This document shows positions 54,373 through 63,008 of a DNA stretch of 64,000 nt, piece after piece. Every line of letters begins with the position of its first letter. The first letter of the stretch is position 1. Location: assembly GCA_902464405.1 (NCBI GenBank), contig CABQJD010000002.1, positions 186,001 through 250,000 on the forward strand, given 5' to 3'. A model generated the notes under the pieces. It searched no databases and was not told the origin of the DNA. It saw only the letters and a program-made list of their open reading frames with translations. This stretch comes from an uncultured Actinomycetaceae bacterium (GTDB taxonomy: Bacteria; Actinomycetota; Actinomycetes; Actinomycetales; Actinomycetaceae). Both the position numbers and the translations under genes were made by a program.

Positions 54373-55598
54373 ATTTTCTTCACCTTTGCTCCCAGCGTCC
54401 TGAGATCGTCAAAAAATCGGGGATAGCTTTTTCTCACAGCTTCGGCTCCTTCAATCGAGCCTCCAATTCTTGAAAGGATCACCGCAAGCGCCATAGCAAT
54501 ACGATGATCGTTATGGCTGCTGAGAGGAGCTTCTGAGCTGCGAAGATCCTGCTTGGGCACGGTGATGGAGTTTTCGCCGAAGATAAGCCCGCCTCCAAGT
54601 TTTCGCAACTCGCTATCCATCGCACGCCCACGGTCGCTTTCTTTTGCTTTTAAGCGATCCGTGCCAGTAAAAACTGCGCCGTTTTTCATGGCAGCGAGCG
54701 CAAAAAGAATCGGTCCGAGATCCGGGCAGTCGGAAATATCTAGCGTGGGCACACCCGCCGAAATCTGCGAGAAATACTTTCGATACACTCTATCGCCTTG
54801 AGCGCTGCTCGGATCCAGATTCATCACGGTGACGCTAGAGCCAAGTTCGTTGAACGCATCAAGAAACGCCGCATTTGAGTAGTCGCCCTCAATTTTTCCG
54901 CTGAAAGCTCTCATCTGAGCGGAACGAATACTGATCGTATGCTCATCTTTCAACGCCACGCATGCGCCGAAAGAGCGCAACGCACGAATCGTCAAATCTA
55001 CATACGATCTACTTTCAAAAGGCGCAATAATATGAAGAAGCGAATTGCCGCTGAGATGTACCAGCGCAAATATAAGCCCGGTGATGAACTGACTGCTTAC
55101 GCCGCCTTCCAGCTCGTACGCGCCGCTCTGCAGCCTCCCGCACACCGTCACCGAATCGGCCTCTTTATGAAATGTAAAACCGCGAGCACGGCAGAGATCT
55201 TCATAGACGCCGAGCGGACGCTCAAAGAGCCGTGCGCTCCCACGCAAAGTGACTGGCTCCCCTAGGCACAGAGCGAGCGGAATAAAAAACCGCAGTGTGC
55301 TGCCGCTTTCTCGGCACTCTAAAATGCGGCTGCTTGCATGCATGAACTGGTCTGGAGCAATATGTGCAGTTGCGACGCGTTCGCCTGATTCTTCGCTTCC
55401 CCCTCGCAGCTCAATCTTTGCACCTAAAGCCTGCAAGCAATCAATCGTTGCCAAAATATCTTCGCTGAAATCTAGACCTGAAAGAGTGCATTCCTGCCCA
55501 GAAAGTGCTGCGGCGATCAGGTATCTGTGTGCCATACTTTTTGAGGGCGGAGCTTGAATCTCTCCCGATAAAATGCATGGAGAAAATTCAGCAATCAT
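54366..55598 (-). CDS. aroA: 3-phosphoshikimate 1-carboxyvinyltransferase (EPSP synthase)
   Basis: 410 aa. Joins shikimate-3-phosphate and PEP. PPSKSMAHRYLIAAALSG carries the Lys and Ser-Arg-type substrate site; the ESGSTLRFFIPLAL motif and the C-terminal LKAKESDRGRAMDSELRKLG and NDHRIAMALAV are diagnostic. Overlaps aroQ by four bases upstream and tyrA downstream. Confidence 0.95.
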   Translation of the reverse strand: MIAEFSPCILSGEIQAPPSKSMAHRYLIAAALSGQECTLSGLDFSEDILATIDCLQALGAKIELRGGSEESGERVATAHIAPDQFMHASSRILECRESGSTLRFFIPLALCLGEPVTLRGSARLFERPLGVYEDLCRARGFTFHKEADSVTVCGRLQSGAYELEGGVSSQFITGLIFALVHLSGNSLLHIIAPFESRSYVDLTIRALRSFGACVALKDEHTISIRSAQMRAFSGKIEGDYSNAAFLDAFNELGSSVTVMNLDPSSAQGDRVYRKYFSQISAGVPTLDISDCPDLGPILFALAAMKNGAVFTGTDRLKAKESDRGRAMDSELRKLGGGLIFGENSITVPKQDLRSSEAPLSSHNDHRIAMALAVILSRIGGSIEGAEAVRKSYPRFFDDLRTLGAKVKKIC

Positions 55599-56026
55599 AC
55601 AGCCTCTCCGATCAGATAATCAATCGCTTCAAGGTATCCATCTGTGCCGCGCCCAGTGATAGCAGCCTTACAAGCACGGCGAATATAGCTCACCTGGCGA
55701 AAATCTTCCCGCTCCTCAATCTTTGAAATATGCACTTCCACCGCAGGAATCCCTACCGCCATGAGCGCATCCAATATCGCAATACTCGTGTGGGTATATG
55801 CGCCAGGATTGATGACTATCCCATCAACTTCTCCGTATGCCTTCTGAATCTCATCAACGAGAGCGCCCTCGTGGTTGGATTGATAGAGCGTGACGGCGAT
55901 ACCTCGGTTCTCGCAGTAGCTCCTGATTTTTTCTTCCAGATCTGCGTATGTTTCTCTTCCATAGTGCTCCGGCTCACGGATACCGAGCATATTGAGGTTC
56001 GGTCCGTTAATAACGAGGATTTTCAT
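55595..56026 (-). CDS. aroQ: Type II 3-dehydroquinate dehydratase
   Basis: 143 aa, normal length for the dodecameric type II enzyme. MKILVINGPNLNMLGIREPEHYG with the catalytic Tyr region, QSNHEGALVDEI and VINPGAYTHTSIAILDAL, and EVHISKIEEREDFRQ carry the active-site Asn, Glu and His. Dehydrates 3-dehydroquinate to 3-dehydroshikimate. It overlaps both aroEK and aroA by four bases. Confidence 0.95.
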   Translation of the reverse strand: MKILVINGPNLNMLGIREPEHYGRETYADLEEKIRSYCENRGIAVTLYQSNHEGALVDEIQKAYGEVDGIVINPGAYTHTSIAILDALMAVGIPAVEVHISKIEEREDFRQVSYIRRACKAAITGRGTDGYLEAIDYLIGEAV

Positions 56027-57297
56027 GCGATAAACTCCTTTCGCTTCTCTATCACAGCGTCTGCCTCAGCTTGAGGCGTTCCCATATCAGGCACCACTAC
56101 ATCTGCAGTTTTTTGGTACGTTTCCAACCGCTGCTCATAGAGCTTTTTCAGCTTTGCATACGTATCTGCCAAAGGTCTGCTCTGTGTGGCTTGCAAACGC
56201 CGAATATCTGCATCTAAGAAAAACAGCCTGCCGTTTCTCTTAAGCGCCCGAACGTTTTCTTCGCGAAGCACAGCGCCGCCGCCTGTGGCGATAATTCGGC
56301 TGTGCTGCGAAGATACTTCGGCAATCACCTTCGTTTCCAGATTGCGGAAATACTCTTCTGCTCGCGTCTCGATGAGTTCTTTGATGGAAACGCCACAGAG
56401 CTTTTCAATCTCGCTATCAGTATCGAGAAATTCATAACTGCTCAGCACTTCTGCCCTGCACACCATATCGCTAGCCAAGCAGGCGCCTACTGTGCTCTTG
56501 CCGCTCCCGGGCATACCCGTCAGCACAATGTTTTCTTTCGAGGAAAGTATGCGAGCGTAGATACGCTCAGTAGTTTCTTGCGCAATAGACGTGCCAAGAA
56601 ACGCTTCGACTGCAGTCACTGCCTGTGCCACCAGCATATACAGCCCGCCCTCTGCGCGAATCCCTCGCTCACGCGCACTCAGCACGAGATTAGTTCGCAG
56701 CGGGTTGTAAACAGCGTCGATTAGTCCTTCGAGCTGTGAAAATGATTTGATATCTAAAGGCGTAGCATCACAATCGGGAAACATTCCCACTGGAGTGGTG
56801 TTGATAATAACGTGCGCATCTGCATGCTCTGCCAAAGCTTCTTCATAGGTGACGCTTCCAGGTTTTTTCCTCCTGCTCACCGTCACGATCTCAGCAGCTC
56901 CTAAATCTTCGGCGACGACGCAGGCCGTCTTACTGGCTCCTCCAGTGCCAAGCACAAGTACTTTTTTCTGTGCGAGAGAAACCCCCACCCGCTCGATAAG
57001 TGCTTTCAGCCCCGCATAATCGCTGTTGTCGCCGCAGAGCTTGCCTTCTCTATTCACCACTATATTCACAGCGCCAATCCGCGCCGCCACATCGCTCAAC
57101 GAATCAAGATATGGGATCACTGCTTCTTTATAGGGAATAGTGACGTTGATAGCAGCAAAGTTTTTTTCTTCTAAAAACGGCGCAAGCTCCTCTTCAACCA
57201 GCTCGATCAGTTCGTAATCGTAATCTGCGAGCTGAGCGTGAATCTCTTTCGAGAAACTATGTGCAAGCTTCTTACCGACGCAGCCGTATCTAGCCAT
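56023..57297 (-). CDS. aroEK: Bifunctional shikimate dehydrogenase-shikimate kinase (AroE-AroK fusion)
   Basis: 424 aa from ATG 57297 (GGAGG ten bases upstream; open frame to 57426). Residues 1-250: AroE with the substrate Lys in NVTIPYKEAV, the Asp in GDNSDYAG, and Rossmann GTGGASKTACV. Residues about 256-424: AroK with P-loop GMPGSGKST and lid/substrate residues in DTDSEIE and TGGGAVLREENV. Two consecutive pathway steps on one chain. Fusions of this kind are better known from some Firmicutes than from Actinobacteria. Confidence 0.92.
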   Translation of the reverse strand: MARYGCVGKKLAHSFSKEIHAQLADYDYELIELVEEELAPFLEEKNFAAINVTIPYKEAVIPYLDSLSDVAARIGAVNIVVNREGKLCGDNSDYAGLKALIERVGVSLAQKKVLVLGTGGASKTACVVAEDLGAAEIVTVSRRKKPGSVTYEEALAEHADAHVIINTTPVGMFPDCDATPLDIKSFSQLEGLIDAVYNPLRTNLVLSARERGIRAEGGLYMLVAQAVTAVEAFLGTSIAQETTERIYARILSSKENIVLTGMPGSGKSTVGACLASDMVCRAEVLSSYEFLDTDSEIEKLCGVSIKELIETRAEEYFRNLETKVIAEVSSQHSRIIATGGGAVLREENVRALKRNGRLFFLDADIRRLQATQSRPLADTYAKLKKLYEQRLETYQKTADVVVPDMGTPQAEADAVIEKRKEFIA

Positions 57298-57498
57298 GAT
57301 CTGAGCCTCCGTTTCCTTTCCCTGTACCGTTTTTCCATACCATTTCTTCATAAATCGTTTCTTTGTGACGTACCGCTTCTTTTCGATATTCCATTTAGTG
57401 CTCGCTACGTGACGTTTCCCCCGCAATTCGCCGTCACGCCCCTGTGCAGCTCACATACCGTCACGGAATCATGCCTCCTATGCTCGCAACACCGCACT

Positions 57499-58731
57499 TT
57501 ATGCAATCCAATCCGTGCCAAAACGCATGGCGAGCGCATCTACAAGCACAATCGCCGCAGCAGCGTCTTGTACCACGCGCGCCCTATGCACAATCGCAGG
57601 ATCGTGCCGCCCTTTTGCTTGCATAACCATTTCCTTCATTGCCGAAAAATCAACTGTTTCCTGCGGCTTATAAATCGTTGGAGTAGGTTTAACCACGGTT
57701 CGGAAAATAATAGGCATGCCATTCGTAATGCCGCCGTTAATTCCGCCGTTATTGTTGCTAGCACACACAATTTTTCCGCCGCTTATTGCAAAAGGATCGT
57801 TAGCGGCGCTCCCTCTCATATCCGCAAGAGCAAACCCTGCACCAAACTCAACGCCTTTGACAGCAGGAATCGAAAAAAGCATATGAGCAAGCAGGCTCTC
57901 TACGGCGTCAAACCAAGGCTCCCCTACTCCGTGCGGCATTCCAATCACGGCAGTTTCGAGCACTCCTCCCACGCTATCGCCCTGAGTGGCAGCCTCAAGA
58001 ATTGCCTCACGCATCTGCTCCTCACTCTTTTCGCTGAGCGTAGCGAAAACCTTGGCATTAAGGCTCTCAATATCGCTCACAATATCGCTCACAATATCGC
58101 TCACAGTAGCGCCGAATTCTCTATCCGAAATTCCTGCACATTTTTTCACGTGCGTGCCAATCAAGATTCCTTTCTTCTCCAACGCAGCTTTACACACAGC
58201 ACCTGCAGCCACAAGAGCCGCTGTGAGCCGCCCACTGAAATGGCCGCCGCCGCGCGAATCCTGGAAACCGTGATATTTACACTCTGCAGCGTAATCAGCA
58301 TGAGATGGACGAGCAATCGTGCTTATTGCGCTGTAATCAGAACTTCGCACGTTCTCATTAGGGATAAGAATAGTTAATGGCGCACCCGTCGTGATCTGCA
58401 CACTGTTTTTTGCACGCACACTGCCCTTTTCGCCCCCACATTGTTTTTCTCCAGCATTGCTTGCACACATATCCGCATTGCTGCCTTCTAGGCTGGAAGA
58501 GAATTCCTCTTCGCTCATCTCTCTTACACCGCTGATAATGCGATACTGATCGCTCTCTCGGCGCTGAGTAGAAATTCTGCCAGAAGGGCGGCGCAAAGTG
58601 AGCATATGCGAGATATACTCATGCTCGATTTTAATTCCTGGTGCTAAACCGTCGAGAGTGGCTCCAATATACTCGCCGTGGCTTTCCCCGAAAAGAGTGA
58701 GAGCAACGCTGGATCCAAAAGTATTTTTCAT
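57499..58731 (-). CDS. aroC: Chorismate synthase
   Basis: 410 aa. Converts EPSP to chorismate with reduced FMN. GESHGEYIGATLDGLAPG, RRPSGRISTQRRESDQ and the C-terminal region with DPAIVHRARVV mark the family. Two oddities: a Cys/Gly/Lys-rich insertion (about residues 72-110; DNA 58,402-58,518) and a run of SDIV-type repeats at residues 210-221 encoded by three 12-bp units (58068-58103). Length is above the usual 350-390 because of these. Confidence 0.93.
   Translation of the reverse strand: MKNTFGSSVALTLFGESHGEYIGATLDGLAPGIKIEHEYISHMLTLRRPSGRISTQRRESDQYRIISGVREMSEEEFSSSLEGSNADMCASNAGEKQCGGEKGSVRAKNSVQITTGAPLTILIPNENVRSSDYSAISTIARPSHADYAAECKYHGFQDSRGGGHFSGRLTAALVAAGAVCKAALEKKGILIGTHVKKCAGISDREFGATVSDIVSDIVSDIESLNAKVFATLSEKSEEQMREAILEAATQGDSVGGVLETAVIGMPHGVGEPWFDAVESLLAHMLFSIPAVKGVEFGAGFALADMRGSAANDPFAISGGKIVCASNNNGGINGGITNGMPIIFRTVVKPTPTIYKPQETVDFSAMKEMVMQAKGRHDPAIVHRARVVQDAAAAIVLVDALAMRFGTDWIA
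58068..58103 (-). repeat. 12-bp tandem repeat in aroC
   Basis: Three exact copies of caatatcgctca (plus strand) coding for repeated VSDI. In-frame, so copy number changes would lengthen or shorten a surface loop without a frameshift. Confidence 0.85.
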
Positions 58732-58753
58732 TCTTATTCTCCCCTATTTTCCT

Positions 58754-59974
58754 TTATTCGCTTCTCAGGGGCAGTGACGATAGGTCTTTGCCTCTTCCTA
58801 GGCAGGCTTTCGCTCGTTCAATGACGGCGCCGCATTCCATCGTCACCATCTCACAGCTACCTGGCTCGTGCACGAGCGTGACCGTGACGGATCCTCCATC
58901 TGCTTTCTTATCGTGAAATGCCGCTTGCTCAATTGCACGCCAATCGTAATCGAGATTTCGATAGAGGTTGTATTTTTTGAGAACTTCAATCACGCGAGAG
59001 CGAATCTCTTCATCACACATCGGAATCAGCCCTAGAGCCACGCATTCGCCGTGATAAAGTTTCGTCGTTTGGCAAACATCTTCCCAGCTTGCAACTTCAC
59101 GCTCGGCATCTACTCCTGCGCCGCCGCCTTTCTTGCTAACGCCTTCACTAGCGAATACCGCACTGCCGACACCTTCGCCACAACTACCGCTCACATCGTC
59201 ACGAGCTTCGCTACCAGCACCAATGCCGATACTCGCTTCAATGCCGTGCCCGATGGTATGCCCGAAATTTAATATTTTGCGCATACCAGATTCTTTTTCA
59301 TCTTGCTCAACCACAGTTTTTTTAATGATAAGAGAACGCTCAATAATCTCATCTATGAGAGTTTCGTAATTACCGATCCCGTAATTTTTGCGCTCAAAAA
59401 GTTCAAAAAGATCTCTATCCGATGTGAGTGCCATTTTGATTGCTTCGGCAAGCCCATTTGAAATATGCCGAGGTGGGAGAGTACGCAAAAGCTCAGGATC
59501 AATGAGCACTTTCTTCGGCTGATAAAAAGCACCTACCGAGTTTTTCACTCCCCCAAAATTTATCCCTGTTTTACCGCCAATCGAAGAATCAATCTGAGAA
59601 AGAAGAGTGGTGGGGATATTATAAAAATCAATCCCACGCATATATGCTGAAGCAGCAAACCCTGCAAGATCGCCTACCACTCCACCGCCAAGAGCAACCA
59701 CACAATCTTTTCGGGAAAAATTATGGTCGAGCATCGTACGAAGAAGCTCTCCAAAAATTTCGAGGCTCTTAGATTTCTCACCTACCGCAACAGCATGAAT
59801 CACGTTTTCTCTGCACTGGCGAGCGAGAGTGCGCGCATACGCTGCAGGAACCCCCTCATCCGTCACAATCAATACGCGTCGATTTAGATCTATATGCCGA
59901 TACGCCTGCTCAAGAATGGCACGTTGCACAACGATATCGTAACTATGCACTCCAAGATTCATGCGGATAATCAT
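58754..59974 (-). CDS. aroB: 3-dehydroquinate synthase
   Basis: 406 aa. Makes 3-dehydroquinate from DAHP using NAD and Zn. GGGVVGDLAGFAASAYMRGI and the PTTLLSQIDSSIGGKTGIN motif are clear; Zn/active-site residues lie in NFGHTIGHGIEA and YHGECVALG. Residues about 251-305 (DNA 59,062-59,224) are a Gly/Ser/Ala/Glu-rich insertion between those two motifs. AGAGAGGTAAAC before the ATG 59974 supports the start. Confidence 0.94.
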   Translation of the reverse strand: MIIRMNLGVHSYDIVVQRAILEQAYRHIDLNRRVLIVTDEGVPAAYARTLARQCRENVIHAVAVGEKSKSLEIFGELLRTMLDHNFSRKDCVVALGGGVVGDLAGFAASAYMRGIDFYNIPTTLLSQIDSSIGGKTGINFGGVKNSVGAFYQPKKVLIDPELLRTLPPRHISNGLAEAIKMALTSDRDLFELFERKNYGIGNYETLIDEIIERSLIIKKTVVEQDEKESGMRKILNFGHTIGHGIEASIGIGAGSEARDDVSGSCGEGVGSAVFASEGVSKKGGGAGVDAEREVASWEDVCQTTKLYHGECVALGLIPMCDEEIRSRVIEVLKKYNLYRNLDYDWRAIEQAAFHDKKADGGSVTVTLVHEPGSCEMVTMECGAVIERAKACLGRGKDLSSLPLRSE

Positions 59975-60350
59975 GTTTACCTCTCTGCGTTCTCATCAGA
60001 TTCGTGTATTTTGCTGCATTCAATCCGTATCTGATGCAGATTCAATCTTTTGGTGTAGATTCGATCTGATCTGATCCAGATGTAATCCGATCAGCTGGTT
60101 TAATTCGATCAGATACGATCCGATCTTTTAGTTTTGTTTCTTTGCGTCTGTGCCGTTTCTATACGTTTCAGGTTACTTCCTATTGCTCCCTGAGCTGCTC
60201 TCCTTGCGTTTGTATCATTCCATCTGCACCAATCCCACTATGCTCACTTCGCTTTTCTGTGTTTGTGCTCCGCTGCCTGTATACTCGCTGTGCTTTCCTG
60301 CCACGTATGCACTCGTAGTGAGTATGCGCTCCTAGCGAGTATGCGCTTTC
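59975..60350. other. Gap in the aromatic operon with GATC-rich repeats
   Basis: About 375 bases between pheA and aroB without a gene. It has seven GATC sites within 60062-60126 (repeated gatctgatc/cgatcag units) and a 17-bp near-duplicate agtgagtatgcgctcct / agcgagtatgcgctttc at about 60317-60350. No terminator was found, so readthrough from pheA to aroB is possible; a second promoter here is also possible. Confidence 0.5.
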
Positions 60351-61436
60351 TTATATCTCGAAATGAGGAGTGAAAGAGCCAGCAACTTTGAACTTATCGC
60401 AGACTTTTTTCAACTCCGCAATCATCCGCTCACCATTATCAGTATCGATTCTGCCATCAATCTCGATATAGAAATAGTATTGCCACGAACCTTTCTTCAA
60501 TGGTCTGCTGCGAAGCGCCGTCATGTTATATCCATGCGTGCTGATAATAGTGATCGCATGGGCGAGTGAACCCACCTCATGCTTCACAGTAAACATGAGA
60601 ACGGAACTACCCATTGCTGGCGCGCTTACTCGAATACGAGAGAGCACAGCAAAACGTGTGGTATTTTCACCGCTCTTATTGATATCCATATCGAGCACAT
60701 CAAGCCCATAAATATCAGCTGTTTCAGCGCTTGCAATCGCCGCGAGAGATAGATCATTCCTCTGAGCAACTATTTTTGCTGCCCCAGCAGTATTAGATGC
60801 TTCCTCCGTCTCAAACTCTCTCATCTCGATATATCCACGGCACTGAGCAAGTGCCTGCGGATGGCTCGTCACCGTCTTAATATCCGCAAGCGTTGCTCCA
60901 GGCACTCCCAAAAGATGCTGGCGCACCTTCAGCTCGTAAATTCCGTTGATGAAAAGTCCACCCTCGAAAATACAATCAATAGTTTTCCCTACTTCACCCG
61001 CGTAGCTGTTTTCAATCGGCAGCACAGCCACATCACTTTCGCCAGTGACGACAGAATCATACGCCGTCTGAAAATCTCTGTATGGCATACGGGCGCTCTG
61101 AGGGAAAATTTTTCCTGCAGCAATATGAGCAAAAGCTCCCTCAACTCCGCTATATGCCACTTTCAGCCCGTTTTGCAGGCGATATTGATATGCTCGTGAC
61201 GTTGCCATGAGGTGTTTGAGATAGCTCACGTAGTAGCCTCTGAGAGTATCGTCTTCAATCAACTCAGCATTCGCGGCAATCACTTCTTCTTCTCGCTGAG
61301 AATCTAAAATTGGCAGACCATGCTCTTTTTTGTAGGAACATATGCTCTCAGCTGCTCTCATTCTACGCACAAAAAGCTTTGCCATTTGCGCATCAACAGC
61401 ATTGATAATTTCCCTAGCTTCTTGAAGCGTGCTCAT
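60351..61436 (-). CDS. pheA: Bifunctional chorismate mutase-prephenate dehydratase (P-protein)
   Basis: 361 aa. Residues 1-90: AroQ-class chorismate mutase (REIINAVDAQMAKLFVRRMRAAESI). About 107-285: prephenate dehydratase (VAYSGVEGAFAHIAAG, PIENSYAGEVGKTID, TTRFAVLSR). About 290-361: ACT domain (LMFTVKHEVGSLAHAITIISTHGYNMTALRSRPLK), which normally binds phenylalanine for feedback. First step of the Phe branch. It follows aroG by about 80 bases. Confidence 0.95.
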   Translation of the reverse strand: MSTLQEAREIINAVDAQMAKLFVRRMRAAESICSYKKEHGLPILDSQREEEVIAANAELIEDDTLRGYYVSYLKHLMATSRAYQYRLQNGLKVAYSGVEGAFAHIAAGKIFPQSARMPYRDFQTAYDSVVTGESDVAVLPIENSYAGEVGKTIDCIFEGGLFINGIYELKVRQHLLGVPGATLADIKTVTSHPQALAQCRGYIEMREFETEEASNTAGAAKIVAQRNDLSLAAIASAETADIYGLDVLDMDINKSGENTTRFAVLSRIRVSAPAMGSSVLMFTVKHEVGSLAHAITIISTHGYNMTALRSRPLKKGSWQYYFYIEIDGRIDTDNGERMIAELKKVCDKFKVAGSFTPHFEI

Positions 61437-61515
61437 CTCATCTCGCCTCCGTTCCTTTCAAAATACCGCCTAAATTTTGCCTTGATTATTGCCCGTAATT
61501 TACCCAGAATCACTC

Positions 61516-62544
61516 TTAGAGCTTTTCAGCAAGCTCAAAAATTAAACGCTCAGTTTTTTCCCAACCGAGGCATGGATCCGTGATTGATTTGCCGAATATG
61601 CGCTCCTGTGCACTCTGCGCTCCATCTTCAAGATAGCTCTCAATCATTAAGCCTTTCACAAGATGTTTAATATCTGGATTCTTACTGCGGCTATGCATAA
61701 TATCTTTTGCGATTCTGATCTGCTCAAGATACTGCTTACCCGAATTATTATGGTTTGTATCAACAATCACAGAGGGATGCACAAGATCCGACTGCACATA
61801 AAGATCTTGCATTCGAAGCAAATCCTCATAGTGGTAGTTAGAAACGTTTCTACCAGAAAAATCGTTGTAACCACGCAAAATAGCATGAGCATAAGGATTA
61901 CCCGAACTCGTCACTTCCCAGCCACGATAAATAAATGTATGGCTAGAATGCGCTGCCACAAGAGAATTCATCATCACGTTGAGGTCTCCGCTCGTAGGGT
62001 TCTTCATACCTACAGGCACCTCAATACCGCTTGCTGTGAGACGATGCTGCTGATTTTCAACGGATCGTGCTCCTACCGCCACATAAGCAAGCAAATCAGA
62101 AAGATAACGATAGTTATCTGGATAAAGCATTTCATCTGCACACGAAAAGTCATAATCTCGAAGAGCTGAAAGATACAGCTCGCGGATAGCCACAACCCCT
62201 TTATACATATCTGGCTGCGATTCAGGGTCTGGCTGATGAAGCATTCCTTTATAGCCCAGACCCGTTGTTCTCGGCTTATTTGTGTAAATACGAGGGATAA
62301 TGATGATTTTATCTGCTACTTCTTCTTCAACTCGACGAAGCCGCGATAGATATTCGAGCACAGGTTCGATGCGATCAGCCGAGCAAGGACCGATAATGAG
62401 AAGAAATTTATCAGAGCTTCCTTCAAACACCGCTTTAATATCTGCGTCACGCCGTGCTTTAACCTCAGCCATACGCTCTGTGATAGGAAAGAGAGCCTTT
62501 ACTTCCTTAGGAATCGGAAGCTTTCTGTGGAAATCCATTGCCAT
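61516..62544 (-). CDS. aroG: 3-deoxy-7-phosphoheptulonate (DAHP) synthase, class I AroFGH type
   Basis: 342 aa. First step of the shikimate pathway, from PEP and erythrose-4-phosphate. Active-site motifs: IGPCSADRIEPVLEYLSRL, PRTTGLGYKGMLHQPDP, GARSVENQQHRLTASGIEVPVGMKNPTSGD, and VDTNHNNSGKQYLEQI. Length is typical of the AroF/G/H group. First enzyme gene of the operon and directly behind the Tyr/Phe attenuator. Confidence 0.95.
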   Translation of the reverse strand: MAMDFHRKLPIPKEVKALFPITERMAEVKARRDADIKAVFEGSSDKFLLIIGPCSADRIEPVLEYLSRLRRVEEEVADKIIIIPRIYTNKPRTTGLGYKGMLHQPDPESQPDMYKGVVAIRELYLSALRDYDFSCADEMLYPDNYRYLSDLLAYVAVGARSVENQQHRLTASGIEVPVGMKNPTSGDLNVMMNSLVAAHSSHTFIYRGWEVTSSGNPYAHAILRGYNDFSGRNVSNYHYEDLLRMQDLYVQSDLVHPSVIVDTNHNNSGKQYLEQIRIAKDIMHSRSKNPDIKHLVKGLMIESYLEDGAQSAQERIFGKSITDPCLGWEKTERLIFELAEKL

Positions 62545-62662
62545 TTATTTTCTCCTTGTCCTTATCTTTTATTATCCATCTCTCTTACTTCTTCAAGAGA
62601 TAATTGTGAAGGCTTTATTCTGGTTTGATTGGGCTGGCGAGGATATAAAGAGAAAAGAAAAA

Positions 62663-62703
62663 CCTGCTTCCTTGTGTGCTCAGATATGCACATCGAAAGC
62701 AGG
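62663..62703 (-). terminator. Attenuator terminator before aroG
   Basis: On the minus strand CCTGCTT (3' arm 62663-62669, 5' arm 62697-62703) with an inner TGTGC/GCACA stem (62675-62679, 62688-62692), followed by TTTTTCTTTTC. Its 5' arm is shared with the antiterminator arm (62699-62708), the mark of an attenuator. Confidence 0.85.
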
Positions 62704-62769
62704 CTGCCTAGTCTCTCTAATCCGAGGCGTTTTCTACGCCGTGGATACTGCAGAAATTGGGCAGCCTGC
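62699..62769 (-). promoter_or_regulatory. Antiterminator pairing of the aroG leader
   Basis: GCAGGCTGCC (62760-62769, directly after the Tyr/Phe codons) pairs perfectly over 10 bp with GGCAGCCTGC (62699-62708). This pairing removes the 5' arm of the terminator. A small hairpin GGCGT/ACGCC surrounds the leader stop codon. Confidence 0.8.
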
Positions 62770-62811
62770 AGAAAAATAATAAAAGTAGAAGTAATACGAA
62801 CTCTTCCTCAT
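62734..62811 (-). CDS. Tyr/Phe-rich leader peptide of the aromatic operon
   Basis: 25-codon open frame starting MRKSSYYFYFYYF and ending at TAG 62734-62736, with GAAAGGAGG ten bases before the ATG. Eight consecutive Tyr/Phe codons out of 25 are the signature of a pheL/tyr-type attenuation leader. Stalling at these codons when charged tRNA-Phe or tRNA-Tyr is scarce would favour the antiterminator and expression of aroG onward. Confidence 0.85.
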   Translation of the reverse strand: MRKSSYYFYFYYFSAGCPISAVSTA

Positions 62812-62861
62812 CGCAGCCGCCTCCTTTCTGCTTTATTCTCTTTGATCGTGTTATGCGTGAA

Positions 62862-62875
62862 TTGCTTCAAAGCAA
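62862..62875. promoter_or_regulatory. Palindrome upstream of the aroG leader, possible operator or -35 region
   Basis: ttgcttcaaagcaa is a perfect inverted repeat (6 + 2 + 6). On the minus strand TTGCTT with TAACAC 16 bases later could form a weak promoter. It lies 51-64 bases before the leader ATG. Confidence 0.35.
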
Positions 62876-63008
62876 CTGCGCATGGAACCAATTACCAAAA
62901 CTCTAGCATACAAACGCTGCCCACAAATTTTTGTTTATTCTATGAACAAGTAAAGCACGCGTATCAATCAGCGCTATCAGCGTTCCTGTCGAAACATTTA
63001 CATATCGG

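Noticed and set aside
57238..58377. 379-codon plus-strand frame opposite aroEK/aroC
   Set aside because: Antisense of well-supported shikimate genes; no recognisable protein.
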